The notes under the pieces are model-generated. The model saw only the letters and a program-made list of their open reading frames with translations, was not told the origin of the DNA and did no database searches. Position numbers and translations under genes: made by a program. DNA of 64,000 nt from Anaeromyxobacter oryzae (GTDB lineage: Bacteria; Myxococcota; Myxococcia; Myxococcales; Anaeromyxobacteraceae). Positions 29,346-40,498 of the stretch are shown here, in pieces; the stretch's first letter is position 1, and every line of letters starts with the position of its first letter. The stretch is from contig NZ_AP025591.1 of assembly GCF_023169945.1 (NCBI RefSeq), forward strand, positions 6,370,501-6,434,500, read 5' to 3'.

Positions 29346-30551
29346 CTACCTCCCCCCCGGACCCTTCTTGAGGAACTTCTCGATCCGCTCGGCCGCGAGC
29401 TGGATCCGGGGCTCGTCGACGATGAGGGCGATGCGGACGAAGCCGTCCCCCGCCTTCCCGAAGCCGATGCCCGGCGCGACGCAAACGCCCGCCTCGTCGA
29501 TGAGCCGCTTCGCGAACTCGAGCGAGCCGAGGGACCGGAACGCCTCCGGGATGGGCGCCCAGGCGAACATGCTCGCCGCGGGCGACGGGATCTGCCACCC
29601 GGCCGCGCCGAAGTGCCGGACGAGCGCGTCGCGCCGCTGGTGGTACTTCCGGCGGATCGCGGCGACCTCGTCGTCGCACTCGTCCAGCGCGGTGATCGCG
29701 GCCGCCTGAACGGCGCCGAAGAGGCCGTAGTCCAGGTAGCTCTTCACGCGCGCCGCCGCGGCGACGAGCGCCGCGTTGCCGCCGCAGAACCCGACGCGCC
29801 AGCCGGGCATGTTGTAGCTCTTCGAGAGCGACATGAACTCGAGCGTGCGCTCGCGGGCGCCCGGGACGGCGAGCATCGAGGGGGCCTTGGCGCCGTCGAA
29901 GACGATGTCGCAGTAGGCGAGGTCCGAGATGATGAAGAGGTCGCGCGCCTCCGCGAACCGGACGATCTTCTCGAACAGCTCCGGCGTCGCGATCGCCGTG
30001 GACGGGTTCCCGGGGAAGTTCACGACGATGCCCTTCGGCCGCCGCTCCGCCCGCTCCGTCGCCTCGACGATGGAATCGAAGAAGTCCACCCCCGGGCCGA
30101 CCGGCACCGGGATCGACTCCGCGCCCGCGAGGACCGCGCCGTACGCGTGAATGGGGTAGGTCGGCGAGGGCGCGAGCACCGCGTCGCCCTCGGACAGCAT
30201 CGCCACGAGCGCGTGGCCGATGCCCTCCTTCGACCCGATGGAGATGAGGACCTCGCGCTCGGGATCGAGCGTGACGTCGTGGCGCCGCTTGAACCACCGC
30301 GCCGCGGCCGCGCGCAGCTCCGGGACGCCGCGCGGGTTCAGGTAGCGGTGGAGCCCCGGCTCGCGTGCGGCGGCCTCGAGCCGGTCGACGATCCGCTTCG
30401 GCGTCGCGCCGTCGGGGTTGCCCATCGAGAAGTCGACGACGTCGATCCCTCGCGCGATCGCCTCGTCGCGGAGGCGGTCGGTGATGGTGAACACGTACGG
30501 CGGCAGGCGCTTGACGCGCGCGAAGACCTCGGGGTCGTGGAACGTTTTCAT
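29346..30551 (-). CDS. Class I/II aminotransferase (AlaC/AspC-like)
   Basis: 401 aa. Fold-type I aminotransferase with VVDFSMGNPDGATP at the N-terminus, VNFPGNPSTAIAT, SDLAYCDIVFDG and the PLP Lys in SLSKSYNMPGWRVGF. This combination is typical of the alanine- or aspartate-forming group near AlaC and related transaminases; the exact amino donor is not decidable here. Directly upstream of thrC with 2 nt between stop and start, so it may supply or remove amino groups for the aspartate family. A promoter lies 14 nt before the ATG. Confidence 0.9.
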   Translation of the reverse strand: MKTFHDPEVFARVKRLPPYVFTITDRLRDEAIARGIDVVDFSMGNPDGATPKRIVDRLEAAAREPGLHRYLNPRGVPELRAAAARWFKRRHDVTLDPEREVLISIGSKEGIGHALVAMLSEGDAVLAPSPTYPIHAYGAVLAGAESIPVPVGPGVDFFDSIVEATERAERRPKGIVVNFPGNPSTAIATPELFEKIVRFAEARDLFIISDLAYCDIVFDGAKAPSMLAVPGARERTLEFMSLSKSYNMPGWRVGFCGGNAALVAAAARVKSYLDYGLFGAVQAAAITALDECDDEVAAIRRKYHQRRDALVRHFGAAGWQIPSPAASMFAWAPIPEAFRSLGSLEFAKRLIDEAGVCVAPGIGFGKAGDGFVRIALIVDEPRIQLAAERIEKFLKKGPGGR

Positions 30552-30564
30552 GGACGGACGGGCC

Positions 30565-30593
30565 AATTTGCCGGGAGCGGCCGCGGTTGGCAA
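30565..30593 (-). promoter_or_regulatory. Predicted promoter of the aminotransferase-thrC-tmk operon
   Basis: TTGCCA (30593-30588), 17-bp spacer, CAAATT (30570-30565); ATG follows 13 nt after the -10 box. Confidence 0.4.
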
Positions 30594-30625
30594 GGGGCGA
30601 GCTGGCTGCCCGCCCGGCGCGAGCG

Positions 30626-31159
30626 TCAGCCCCCCGTGCAACGGGCGCCGCAGGCGGGGCAGAGCGCGCCGGAGACGGGCGCTCCGCAGCTGCACAGGCG
30701 CGGACCGGCGGCCTGGGCGGCCTCCCGCGGCGGGGCCGCGATCACCGGGAGGCGCATCCCGCAGCGGCCGCAGATCCGCTCGCCCGGTCCGGCCGGCGTC
30801 CGGCAGTACCGGCACAGCACCTGGGCCGGGAGCGGCGTGGGGCCGTCCCCGGGGAGCTCGGCCCGCGTCCGCTCCAGATCCGGCAGCGGCGCCGCGTCGA
30901 CGTCCACGGGCGCGGCCGCGGTCCGCTCGACGTCCGGCGGAGCATCCGCGACGACGAGCGCCGCGGGGCCGTGCCGGGTCGGCTCGAGCTCGGGGATCGG
31001 GGTCGGGACGGGGACGCCGCCGCCGTCGTACGAGGTGGTCTCGAGGCCCTCGAGCAGCGGCACCGGCGCGGCGATCGCCGCGCGCCCGAAGCGCTTGCCG
31101 CAGACCTCGCACTCTGCGCCCTCGGGCTGGGCGTGCTCGCACACGGGGCAGACGATCAT
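30626..31159 (-). CDS. Multi-zinc-ribbon protein
   Basis: 177 aa. Three cysteine sets: CPVCEHAQPEGAECEVCG at the N-terminus, CRYC...CGRCG around 115-135, and CSCGAPVSGALCPACGARC at the C-terminus, each fit to bind one zinc. They are joined by a ~75-aa Pro/Glu-rich linker. Such proteins usually bridge proteins or nucleic acids; no enzyme domain is present. A TAGACT box lies 7 nt before the ATG, suggesting a leaderless transcript. Confidence 0.75.
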   Translation of the reverse strand: MIVCPVCEHAQPEGAECEVCGKRFGRAAIAAPVPLLEGLETTSYDGGGVPVPTPIPELEPTRHGPAALVVADAPPDVERTAAAPVDVDAAPLPDLERTRAELPGDGPTPLPAQVLCRYCRTPAGPGERICGRCGMRLPVIAAPPREAAQAAGPRLCSCGAPVSGALCPACGARCTGG

Positions 31160-31166
31160 CGCGCCG

Positions 31167-31172
31167 AGTCTA
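31167..31172 (-). promoter_or_regulatory. -10 element of the zinc-ribbon gene
   Basis: TAGACT on the minus strand, 7 nt before ATG 31159; expected transcript is leaderless. Confidence 0.4.
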
Positions 31173-31201
31173 CCCCAGCCGCGCCCGCGGGTCGCCCCGG
31201 G

Positions 31202-31843
31202 TCAGGGCGCGCCGTCCTTGGGCGCGACGCCGTGCGTGAGCGGCACGAACCGCACCGGCAGCACGTCCTCGCTCCCGAGCGCCCCGGTCCGTTCGCGGCG
31301 GATCACCCGGAGCGCCTGATCCCCGTGCGGCTCGCCGAGCGGCAGGATGAGCAGGCCGCCGGGTGCGAGCTGCGCGATCAGCGCGTCCGGGATCCGCGGC
31401 GTCGCCGCGGTGACGACGATCCGGTCGAACGGCGCCGCGTCCGGCCAGCCGAGGGCGCCGTCGCCGGTGCGGAGCGAGACGTTCGGGAGCGCGAGCTCGC
31501 CGAGGAGGACCTCCCGCGCGCGCTCCGCGAGCGGCGCGACGATCTCCACCGAGAAGACGTGCCGCGCCAGCGCCGCGAGCACGGCGGTCTGGTAGCCAGA
31601 CCCCGTCCCGATCTCCAGCACGCGCTCGTCGCCGGAGAGCTCGAGCCGCTCCGTCATGAACGCGACGACGAACGGCTGCGAGATCGTCTGCCCGAAACCG
31701 ATGGGGAGCGGCTGGTCCAGGTCCGCCTCGGCGCGGTGCGCTTCGGGAACGAACCGGCCGCGGTCGAGCCGCGCGATCGCCTCGAGCACCCGCGGGTCGC
31801 GTATGCCCTGCCCCGCCAGCCGTCGAGCGAGCGCCACGCTCAC
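31202..31843 (-). CDS. pcm: Protein-L-isoaspartate O-methyltransferase
   Basis: 213 aa. Family hallmarks: QPLPIGFGQTISQPFVVAFMTERL near 45 and SAM-binding VLEIGTGSGYQTAVLAAL near 75, then DRIVVTAATPRIPDALI. It methylates isoaspartyl residues in ageing proteins to start their repair. The GTG start is 6 nt after a TACCAT box (31855-31850), so its mRNA should start at the initiation codon. Confidence 0.94.
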   Translation of the reverse strand: MSVALARRLAGQGIRDPRVLEAIARLDRGRFVPEAHRAEADLDQPLPIGFGQTISQPFVVAFMTERLELSGDERVLEIGTGSGYQTAVLAALARHVFSVEIVAPLAERAREVLLGELALPNVSLRTGDGALGWPDAAPFDRIVVTAATPRIPDALIAQLAPGGLLILPLGEPHGDQALRVIRRERTGALGSEDVLPVRFVPLTHGVAPKDGAP

Positions 31844-31849
31844 GACACG

Positions 31850-31855
31850 ATGGTA
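31850..31855 (-). promoter_or_regulatory. -10 element of pcm
   Basis: TGGC-TACCAT on the minus strand, 6 nt before GTG 31843. No good -35 seen. Confidence 0.4.
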
Positions 31856-31901
31856 GCCACTCCGCGGCGCTCCGGGTCGGGGCGGGCGCGCACCGGGCGG
31901 G

Positions 31902-34730
31902 TCACCCGATCCGGGCGAGGGAGACGCGCCGCCCCCACCGCCCGAGCAGGGCCTCCCGCGCCGCGGCGTGCTCCATCCGGGCGAGCGTCGGGTCGGCCTC
32001 GATGAGGGCGAACGCCTCCTCCCGGGCCTCCTCCAGGATCGCCTCGTCGCGGTACAGGTCCGCGATCTCGAGGAGCTGCTGCCCGGACTGGCGGGTCCCG
32101 AGGAGCTCCCCCGGACCCCGGAGCTGGAGGTCGACGCGGGCGATCTCGAACCCGTCCTGCGTCCGCTCCATCGCCTTGAGCCGCTCGCGCGCCTCGTCGC
32201 CGGCGCGCTTGAAGTGGGCGAGGAGCAGGCACCAGCTCTTCGCGGCGCCGCGTCCGACCCGGCCGCGGAGCTGATGGAGCTGCGACAGCCCGAAGCGCTC
32301 CGCGTGCTCGACGATCATCACGGTCGCGTTCGGGACGTCCACGCCGACCTCGATGACGGTGGTCGCGACGAGCACCTTCAGCTCACCCGCCCTGAAGCGC
32401 TCCATGACCGCCTGCTTCTCGTCGCCCTTCATCCGCCCGTGGAGGAGCCCGACCGCGTGACCCGCGAAGATCCGCGCCAGCTCGGCCGCGCCGGTCGTCG
32501 CGTCGGCGAGGTCGCTCTTCTCCGACTCCTCGACGAGCGGGTACACGACGTAGGCCTGCCGCCCGGCCTCGAGCTCCTTCCGCGCGAGATCGTACGCGCC
32601 CTTCCGCTGCGAGTCCCCGTACAGCTTCGTCGTGACCGGCGTCCGGCCCGGCGGCAGCTCGCCGATCTTGGACTGGTCGAGATCGCCGTAGAACGCGAGG
32701 GCGAGCGTCCGCGGGATGGGCGTCGCGGTCATGACGAGCACGTCGGGCCGCCGCCCCTTCGAGATGAGCGACGCGCGCTGGAGCACGCCGAAGCGGTGCT
32801 GCTCGTCCACGACCACCACCCCGAGCCGGTCGAAGCCGACGTCCTCCTCGAGGAGCGCGTGCGTGCCGACCGCGATGCGGGCCCGCCCGGACGCGACCGC
32901 CGCCCGCGTCTCCTTCTGTCCCTTCCCGCGCGCCGCCGCCGCGACCAGGGCCACCTCGACGTCCCGCCCCTCGAGCCACCGCGCCAGCGTCCGCGCGTGC
33001 TGCTCGGCGAGGATCTCGGTCGGCACCATCAGCGCGGCCTGCCAGCCGGACTGCACCGCGAGCATCATCGCCGCGAACGCGACCGCCGTCTTGCCGCTGC
33101 CGACGTCGCCCTGGAGCAGCCGGTTCATCGGCTCGGGACGCGCCATGTCCCGCGCGATCTCGGCGAGCGCCTTCTCCTGCGCGCCGGTGAGGCGGAACGG
33201 GAGCGGCGCGACGGCGCTCGCCAGCGCCGTACGCGACGCGTCGAACGCGATGCCGGGCTCCGAGCGGACGCCGCGGCGCCGGAGCGCCAGTGCGAGCTGG
33301 AGGAAGAACAGCTCCTCGAAGACGAGGCGGCGGAACGCCGGCGTCGCGCGCGCGGCGGCGAGGAGGAGGTCGGTCCCGGCCGGCGGGAAGTGCGCCTGGC
33401 GGAGGGCGTCGGCGCGGCCGAGCAGCCCGCGCCGCGCGCGCACGTCCGCCGGCACGTCGTCCACCGCCGCCGGCGCGAGCTCGTCCACGAGCCGCTTCAT
33501 CAGCTTCCGGAGCGCGGGGTGCTGGTAGTCCGCCGGACCCGCGTAGACCGGGACGATCCGGCCGAAGCTCGCCGAGTCGCCGGCCTGGACCTTCTCCACC
33601 TCGGGCTGGCTCATCTGGCGCCGCGCGCCGAAGCCCTCGGAGATCTTCCCGGAGCAGACCAGCACGTCGCCCGCCTGGAACTGCTTGAGGCGCCAGGGCG
33701 GCGGGTTGAAGAAGACGAGCTCGAGCCCGGAGCCCGCGTCCGCGACGCCGACCTTGAGGATGGGCCGCCCGTTCCGCATCCGCTGGATCCGGACGTGGGT
33801 CACCGTCCCGAGCACCGTCGCCTCGTCGCCGACCTTCAGCTCGGCGATCCGGCGGACCTGCGTCCGGTCCTGGTACGCCTTGGGCCAGAACTCGAGCGCG
33901 TCCTCGACGGTGAGGCGGCCGCGCTCCTCGAGCTGCGCGCGCGGCGCGGGGTGCGCGCGCGGGAGATCGGCGAGCTTCGTCGCGAGCCGCTGCCGTCGCT
34001 GCGCGCGCTCCTCGGGCGTCTTCGCGTCGGGGAGCGGTTGCCAGGGGGGGTCGGGGGCGAACGGGGCGGCCGGGACGCCCTTCGACTCCGCGCCCGCTTC
34101 GCGGGCGCTACGCTCAGGGCGCACGGATGAGGGCGTGCCCGTGCCCGTGCCCGTGAACGTGCCCGGCTTCTCCGTGCCCGCGACCCGCCTCCCGTGGCCC
34201 GTGGCCCCTGGCCCGCCGCCCGTCGAAGAGATCTCTCCCTCTCCCCCCGCGCGAGCGGGGGGAGAGGGCCGGGGTGAGGGGGGCCCGCTGGTGGCCGAGG
34301 GGCGGGGACGCGGCGAGGTCGTGCCAGGCGCCACGGGCCGGGGGGGCAGCCCTCCCGACGGCACCGGCCCCGCTTCCACCCTCCCCGCCCTCGCCACCGC
34401 CCGCAGCTCGTCCGGCACCGGGATCAGCGCCGCGACATCCGCGGTGATCCGCTGGATCGCCGCCTTGCGCGCCGCCGCAGGCAGCGCGTCGAAGCCCTCC
34501 GCCTCCGCGGCCAGCCGGCGCAGCGCCGGCGTGTCGGCGGCGCCGAGGCCGCGGGCGCGATCGATCGCGCCGCGCAGGGTCGCGCCGAACGCGACGAGCC
34601 GCGCGGCGCCCGCGAACCCGTTCGCCACCGCGAACCGGAGCGGCGGGACGAGCGCCTCGAGGGCGCGCGCCGCGGCGAGGCCCGGGATCGCGCCCGCGCC
34701 TTCACCGCCGTGGCCGTCGCTGCGCTGCAC
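31902..34730 (-). CDS. recG: ATP-dependent DNA helicase RecG with repeat-expanded N-terminus
   Basis: 942 aa, about 250 more than a usual RecG. The wedge/OB domain begins near 280, the helicase core has LLQGDVGSGKTAVAF (Walker A), VVVDEQHRFG (DEQH box), TATPIP and the C-terminal QLRGRVGRG motif. The enzyme remodels stalled forks and branched DNA. The extra N-terminal part includes residues about 150-218 encoded by three repeat families one after another (GPPSPRPSPPARAGGEG, TEKPGTFTGTGTGTP, VRPERSAREAGAESKG). GTG start with a TAGCCT box 6 nt upstream. Follows greA with 29 nt between the genes. Confidence 0.95.
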   Translation of the reverse strand: MQRSDGHGGEGAGAIPGLAAARALEALVPPLRFAVANGFAGAARLVAFGATLRGAIDRARGLGAADTPALRRLAAEAEGFDALPAAARKAAIQRITADVAALIPVPDELRAVARAGRVEAGPVPSGGLPPRPVAPGTTSPRPRPSATSGPPSPRPSPPARAGGEGEISSTGGGPGATGHGRRVAGTEKPGTFTGTGTGTPSSVRPERSAREAGAESKGVPAAPFAPDPPWQPLPDAKTPEERAQRRQRLATKLADLPRAHPAPRAQLEERGRLTVEDALEFWPKAYQDRTQVRRIAELKVGDEATVLGTVTHVRIQRMRNGRPILKVGVADAGSGLELVFFNPPPWRLKQFQAGDVLVCSGKISEGFGARRQMSQPEVEKVQAGDSASFGRIVPVYAGPADYQHPALRKLMKRLVDELAPAAVDDVPADVRARRGLLGRADALRQAHFPPAGTDLLLAAARATPAFRRLVFEELFFLQLALALRRRGVRSEPGIAFDASRTALASAVAPLPFRLTGAQEKALAEIARDMARPEPMNRLLQGDVGSGKTAVAFAAMMLAVQSGWQAALMVPTEILAEQHARTLARWLEGRDVEVALVAAAARGKGQKETRAAVASGRARIAVGTHALLEEDVGFDRLGVVVVDEQHRFGVLQRASLISKGRRPDVLVMTATPIPRTLALAFYGDLDQSKIGELPPGRTPVTTKLYGDSQRKGAYDLARKELEAGRQAYVVYPLVEESEKSDLADATTGAAELARIFAGHAVGLLHGRMKGDEKQAVMERFRAGELKVLVATTVIEVGVDVPNATVMIVEHAERFGLSQLHQLRGRVGRGAAKSWCLLLAHFKRAGDEARERLKAMERTQDGFEIARVDLQLRGPGELLGTRQSGQQLLEIADLYRDEAILEEAREEAFALIEADPTLARMEHAAAREALLGRWGRRVSLARIG
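34079..34127. repeat. Palindromic dispersed repeat, family A, inside recG
   Basis: On the minus strand reads CCTGAGCGTAGCGCCCGC, then GCGGGCGC and GGAGTCGAAGGGC, with inverted arms GCGCCCGC/GCGGGCGC. A related copy lies in the greA leader at 35287-35333. Here it is translated in frame. Confidence 0.7.
34135..34215. repeat. GGGCACG-rich repeat inside recG
   Basis: About 80 bp, minus-strand motifs CCACGGGCCACGGG and ACGGGCACGGGCACGGGCAC. A close relative is at 39461-39540 in an unrelated gene, and both are translated to a TGHG...GTE(K/R)PGT.TGTGTGT peptide. Confidence 0.7.
34237..34283. repeat. Dispersed palindromic repeat inside recG (copy 2)
   Basis: CCCTCTCC and GGAGAGGG arms followed by CCGGGGTGAGGG; same unit as 17388-17436, giving the same peptide PSPRPSPPARAGGEG in the recG frame. 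Confidence 0.75.
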
Positions 34731-34736
34731 GGCGCG

Positions 34737-34742
34737 AGGCTA
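34737..34742 (-). promoter_or_regulatory. -10 element of recG
   Basis: TAGCCT on the minus strand, 6 nt before GTG 34730, just after the greA stop. Confidence 0.35.
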
Positions 34743-34759
34743 TCCGCCGGGTCCGACGG

Positions 34760-35269
34760 CTACTCGCCGGACTCGCCGGGCAGCTCCTCCTCCTCGAAAT
34801 CGACCGTCTGGATCTCGTACTCCTTCGCGCCGCCCGGGGTGCGGACCTCGACCGTGTCGCCCTCGCTGCGCCCGATGAGGGCGCGCGCGATGGGGCTCGT
34901 GACCGAGATCTTCCCCCGCTTCAGGTCGGCCTCGAGCTCGCCCACGATCCGGTACGTCACCTGATCGCCGGAGTCCGTGTCCTCGAGCGTCACGGTCGCG
35001 CCGAAGATCACGCGGTCGCTGCCGGCGTGCTTCGAGACGTCGATCACCTCGGCGCTCGCGATCCAGTGCTCCACCTGCAGGATCCGGCCCTCGATGTGCG
35101 ACTGCTTCTCCTTGGCCGCGTGGTACTCGGCGTTCTCGGAGAGGTCGCCGTGAGCGCGCGCCTCGGCGATCTCCTTCACGATCTTCGGCCGCTCGACGGC
35201 CTTGAGGCGCTTCAGCTCATCCTTCAGCCGGATGAGGCCGCCCTTCGTCATGGGGACGCGCTCGCTCAT
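34760..35269 (-). CDS. greA: Transcript cleavage factor GreA
   Basis: 169 aa. The N-terminal coiled coil (PMTKGGLIRLKDELKRLK) has the acidic tip DLSENAEYHAAKE needed for RNA cleavage, and the C-terminal domain has FGATVTLEDTDSGDQVTYRIVG and SPIARALIGRSEGDTVEV. GreA enters the RNA polymerase secondary channel and rescues backtracked complexes. The upstream region is elaborate: promoter, intrinsic terminator, then a repeat element, all before the ATG. The acidic tail FEEEELPGESGE is slightly longer than usual. Confidence 0.96.
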   Translation of the reverse strand: MSERVPMTKGGLIRLKDELKRLKAVERPKIVKEIAEARAHGDLSENAEYHAAKEKQSHIEGRILQVEHWIASAEVIDVSKHAGSDRVIFGATVTLEDTDSGDQVTYRIVGELEADLKRGKISVTSPIARALIGRSEGDTVEVRTPGGAKEYEIQTVDFEEEELPGESGE

Positions 35270-35286
35270 TCTTCATTCACTCCGTT

Positions 35287-35333
35287 CGCCCCGAGCGTGG
35301 AGCCGGCAGAGCCGGTCCGTCGTCGAAGGGCCC
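35287..35333. repeat. Palindromic dispersed repeat, family A, in greA leader
   Basis: Plus strand CGCCCCGAGCGTGGAGCCGG to GTCGTCGAAGGGCCC, with GCCGGC/GCCGG inverted arms. It resembles the recG copy at 34079-34127 (shared GAGCGT, GTCGAAGGGC). It forms most of the 5' leader of greA beyond the terminator. Confidence 0.6.
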
Positions 35334-35334
35334 G

Positions 35335-35377
35335 AAAAAAACGAGGGCGGCCGGCCCGAGAAGCCCGGGGCGGCCGC
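35335..35377 (-). terminator. Intrinsic terminator between carB/greA promoter and greA
   Basis: Minus strand GCGGCCG-C-CCCG, 7-nt loop, CGGG-C-CGGCCGC: 7 bp, one mismatch, 4 bp, then CCTCG and seven T. It sits about 60 nt after the carB stop and downstream of a promoter that points to greA. Confidence 0.75.
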
Positions 35378-35389
35378 TTCCTGCTCATT

Positions 35390-35419
35390 TGACTAGAGCG
35401 CGGCGGGGCCCCCTGTCAA
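35390..35419 (-). promoter_or_regulatory. Predicted greA promoter
   Basis: TTGACA (35419-35414), 18-bp spacer, TAGTCA (35395-35390); or CTAGTC with a 17-bp spacer. The -35 is a perfect consensus. Predicted start near 35383 would give a short RNA of about 45-50 nt ending at the terminator, or a longer read-through greA mRNA. Confidence 0.55.
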
Positions 35420-35437
35420 CGGGCCCGCGCGCGCCGC

Positions 35438-38674
<3,237 letters not shown>

Positions 38675-38683
38675 GGGGCGGGG

Positions 38684-38713
38684 AAACTAGCACACGCGAG
38701 CGCAAGGATGTAA
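38684..38713 (-). promoter_or_regulatory. Predicted carB promoter, extended -10
   Basis: TTACAT (38713-38708), 18-bp spacer ending TGC, TAGTTT (38689-38684). The start site near 38677 leaves about 3 nt before ATG 38674. Confidence 0.5.
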
Positions 38714-38747
38714 CCCGCGTCGCGCGGGCGCGCCGGGGGGTCGCTGG

Positions 38748-38766
38748 CTGCCCGGCGGCCGGGCAG
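38748..38766. terminator. GC hairpin after the cNMP-domain gene
   Basis: CTGCCCGG-CGG-CCGGGCAG, 8-bp perfect stem just beyond the stop at 38771 on the minus strand. No T tract, so it may aid 3' end stability or Rho-dependent ending. Confidence 0.35.
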
Positions 38767-38770
38767 GCGG

Positions 38771-39208
38771 TCAGGACGCGAGCTTGCCGGAGGCGTCCTT
38801 CTGCCGGGCCGCGTGCATCGCCTCGAGCAGCTTCCGGACCTTCGGGAACCGCTCGCCGAGGGCAGCGACGACCGGCGCCGGAAAGACCACCGCGGCGACC
38901 TCCGAGCGGGCGACGAGCGCCGTGGGACGACCCGCGCCGAGCACCCGCCCCTCCCCGAAGAACGCGCCGCGCTCGAGCTGCGCGACCTCGACGCCGCCGA
39001 CCAGCGCCGCTGCCTGGCCGTCGACGACGAGGTAGAAGCCCTCGTCGGCGTCGCCGGAGACCTGGTCGCCGGCGGCCCAGGTCGCCTGGCGCGCGAGCTG
39101 GAGCAGATCCCGGCGCGCCTCCGGGTCGAGCGACCGGAAGAGCAGGCTCGACTCGACGAACGCCGTGGTGGCGAGGTCTCCCCACACCTCGCGAGCCGCG
39201 CTGGCCAT
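38771..39208 (-). CDS. Cyclic-nucleotide-binding-domain protein
   Basis: 145 aa from ATG 39208 (MASAAREVW); the in-frame GTG-like upstream codons overlap the -10 box. The single domain is a CRP-type beta barrel (LFRSLDPEARRDLLQLARQATWAAGDQVSGDADEGFYLVVDG, ERGAFFGEG) without a DNA-binding domain. The FGEG-like loop lacks the Arg-Thr/Ser pair usual for cAMP phosphate contacts, so ligand binding is uncertain. It may be a regulatory subunit or sensor partner. Upstream of carB in the same direction. Confidence 0.78.
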   Translation of the reverse strand: MASAAREVWGDLATTAFVESSLLFRSLDPEARRDLLQLARQATWAAGDQVSGDADEGFYLVVDGQAAALVGGVEVAQLERGAFFGEGRVLGAGRPTALVARSEVAAVVFPAPVVAALGERFPKVRKLLEAMHAARQKDASGKLAS

Positions 39209-39216
39209 GGCCGGGA

Positions 39217-39246
39217 AAGCTAGCATAAGCTCGGATCACCGATGAA
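39217..39246 (-). promoter_or_regulatory. Predicted promoter of the cNMP-domain gene
   Basis: TTCATC (39246-39241), 18-bp spacer containing TG at -15/-14, TAGCTT (39222-39217), 8 nt before ATG 39208. Same TGCTAG core as the carB and tRNA-Thr promoters. It overlaps the start of the divergent gene at 39242. Confidence 0.5.
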
Positions 39247-39967
39247 CGGTTTCGCGGCGATCCTGGCGGCGGTGGCGCTCGCGCAGGGCGAGGCGGGGGA
39301 TCCTCCGTCCGCGGCGGCGAATCCGCGCCCGGACGCACCCGCGGCGGAGACGCCGGCGCCCGCCGCGCCTCCCTCACCGCGGTCCTCTCCCCCCGCCGCG
39401 GCCGCGGAAGAGGAAGACCGGGGGCGCGCGCCCGCGAGCGAGACGGGCACGGGTGGCGGCCGAGGGCCCACGGGCCACGGGACGCGGGGCACGGGCACGG
39501 AGAGGCCGGGTACGCTCACGGGCACGGGTACGGGCACGACTCCGCCGGCGAGCGCGACCGCGAAGACTGCGCGCCCCGCCGCCTCTCCCCTCGACCCCGA
39601 TCGCACCCAGGTCGCTAAGACCGCCCTCGCCTTCCTCGACGCGCTCGTCACCCGCGACGCGGACGCCGTCGCGGCGCTCTCCACCGAGCGCTTCAGCTTC
39701 GACGGCGACGTCCGGACCGGGCGCGACGTCGTCCGCACCACCTGGCGCGGGCTCCTCTCCGGCCGGGCCGAACGGGGAGCGCTCCTCGATCTCGAGATCC
39801 TGCCCGCCGCGGACGCGGTCGCGCGGCTCGGGCCACCGCCGGCGCGGGTCGCGCCGCTCGCCGCGCGCGGCGGCTGGGTCGCGATCGCGGACGTCTCCGG
39901 CCGCGCGGTGATCCTCTTCCTCGTGCGGGACGGCGGCCGGTGGGCCGTCGCCGGGATGCACGACTAG
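39242..39967 (+). CDS. Secreted protein with NTF2-like domain and repeat-derived linker
   Basis: 241 aa. A short signal-like N-terminus (MNGFAAILAAVALAQG) is followed by ~95 residues of low complexity rich in Pro, Ala, Gly and Thr, part of which (about 74-100) is encoded by the GGGCACG repeat also found in recG. The C-terminal ~120 residues (RTQVAKTALAFLDALVTRDADAVAALSTERFSFDG to WAVAGMHD) look like an NTF2/SnoaL-type cone fold. Ligand unknown; export is likely but the signal is short. Its TAG overlaps the coaD stop on the other strand in a shared CTAG. Confidence 0.65.
   Translation: MNGFAAILAAVALAQGEAGDPPSAAANPRPDAPAAETPAPAAPPSPRSSPPAAAAEEEDRGRAPASETGTGGGRGPTGHGTRGTGTERPGTLTGTGTGTTPPASATAKTARPAASPLDPDRTQVAKTALAFLDALVTRDADAVAALSTERFSFDGDVRTGRDVVRTTWRGLLSGRAERGALLDLEILPAADAVARLGPPPARVAPLAARGGWVAIADVSGRAVILFLVRDGGRWAVAGMHD
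39461..39540. repeat. GGGCACG-rich repeat inside a secreted-protein gene
   Basis: Plus strand CCCACGGGCCACGGGACGCG, then GGGCACGGGCACGGAGAGGC and ACGGGCACGGGTACGGGCAC. Related to 34135-34215 in recG and translated to a similar Thr/Gly-rich peptide. Confidence 0.7.
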
Positions 39968-40479
39968 CGCGCCGGCTTCCCGAGGTTCGGGTTCCCGAGC
40001 TTCTTCTGGAGCGCGGCGAGGACGTTCGCCGGGACGAACCCGGACACGTCGCCGCCGAACGTCGCCACCTCGCGCACGAGCCGCGCCGAGACGAAGAAGT
40101 AGTCCTCGCCCGTCATCACGAACACCGACTCGAACTCCGGCAGGAGCCGCTTGTTCATGTTGGCGAGCTGGAACTCGTACTCGAAGTCCGAGACGGCGCG
40201 GAGGCCGCGGAGCACGGTGTGCACGCCGCGCCGCCGGGCGTAGTCGACCATGAGGGCGTCGAACGAGTCGACCTCGACGTGCGGGTCGTTCCCGAGCGCC
40301 TCGGCGATGAGCGCCTTTCGCTCGTCCGCCGAGAAGAGCGGCGTCTTCTGCGGATTGTTCGCCACGGCGACGATCAGCCGGTCGAAGATCTTGAGCCCGC
40401 GCTGGATGATCGCGAGGTGCCCGTTCGTGAGCGGGTCGAACGAGCCGGGGTAGATGGCGACGCGGGGCGTCCGGGGCAT
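39964..40479 (-). CDS. coaD: Phosphopantetheine adenylyltransferase
   Basis: 171 aa. Nucleotidyltransferase signature near the start (VAIYPGSFDPLTNGHLAII, with the TxGH pair) and the C-terminal SARLVREVATFGGDVSGFVP typical of CoaD. It adenylylates 4'-phosphopantetheine to dephospho-CoA, the fourth step of coenzyme A synthesis. ATG 40479. Nineteen nucleotides separate it from rsmD, with which it is commonly paired in bacteria. Convergent, overlapping stop with the secreted-protein gene. Confidence 0.97.
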   Translation of the reverse strand: MPRTPRVAIYPGSFDPLTNGHLAIIQRGLKIFDRLIVAVANNPQKTPLFSADERKALIAEALGNDPHVEVDSFDALMVDYARRRGVHTVLRGLRAVSDFEYEFQLANMNKRLLPEFESVFVMTGEDYFFVSARLVREVATFGGDVSGFVPANVLAALQKKLGNPNLGKPAR

Positions 40480-40498
40480 GTCGGGCGCGGAGTATCGC

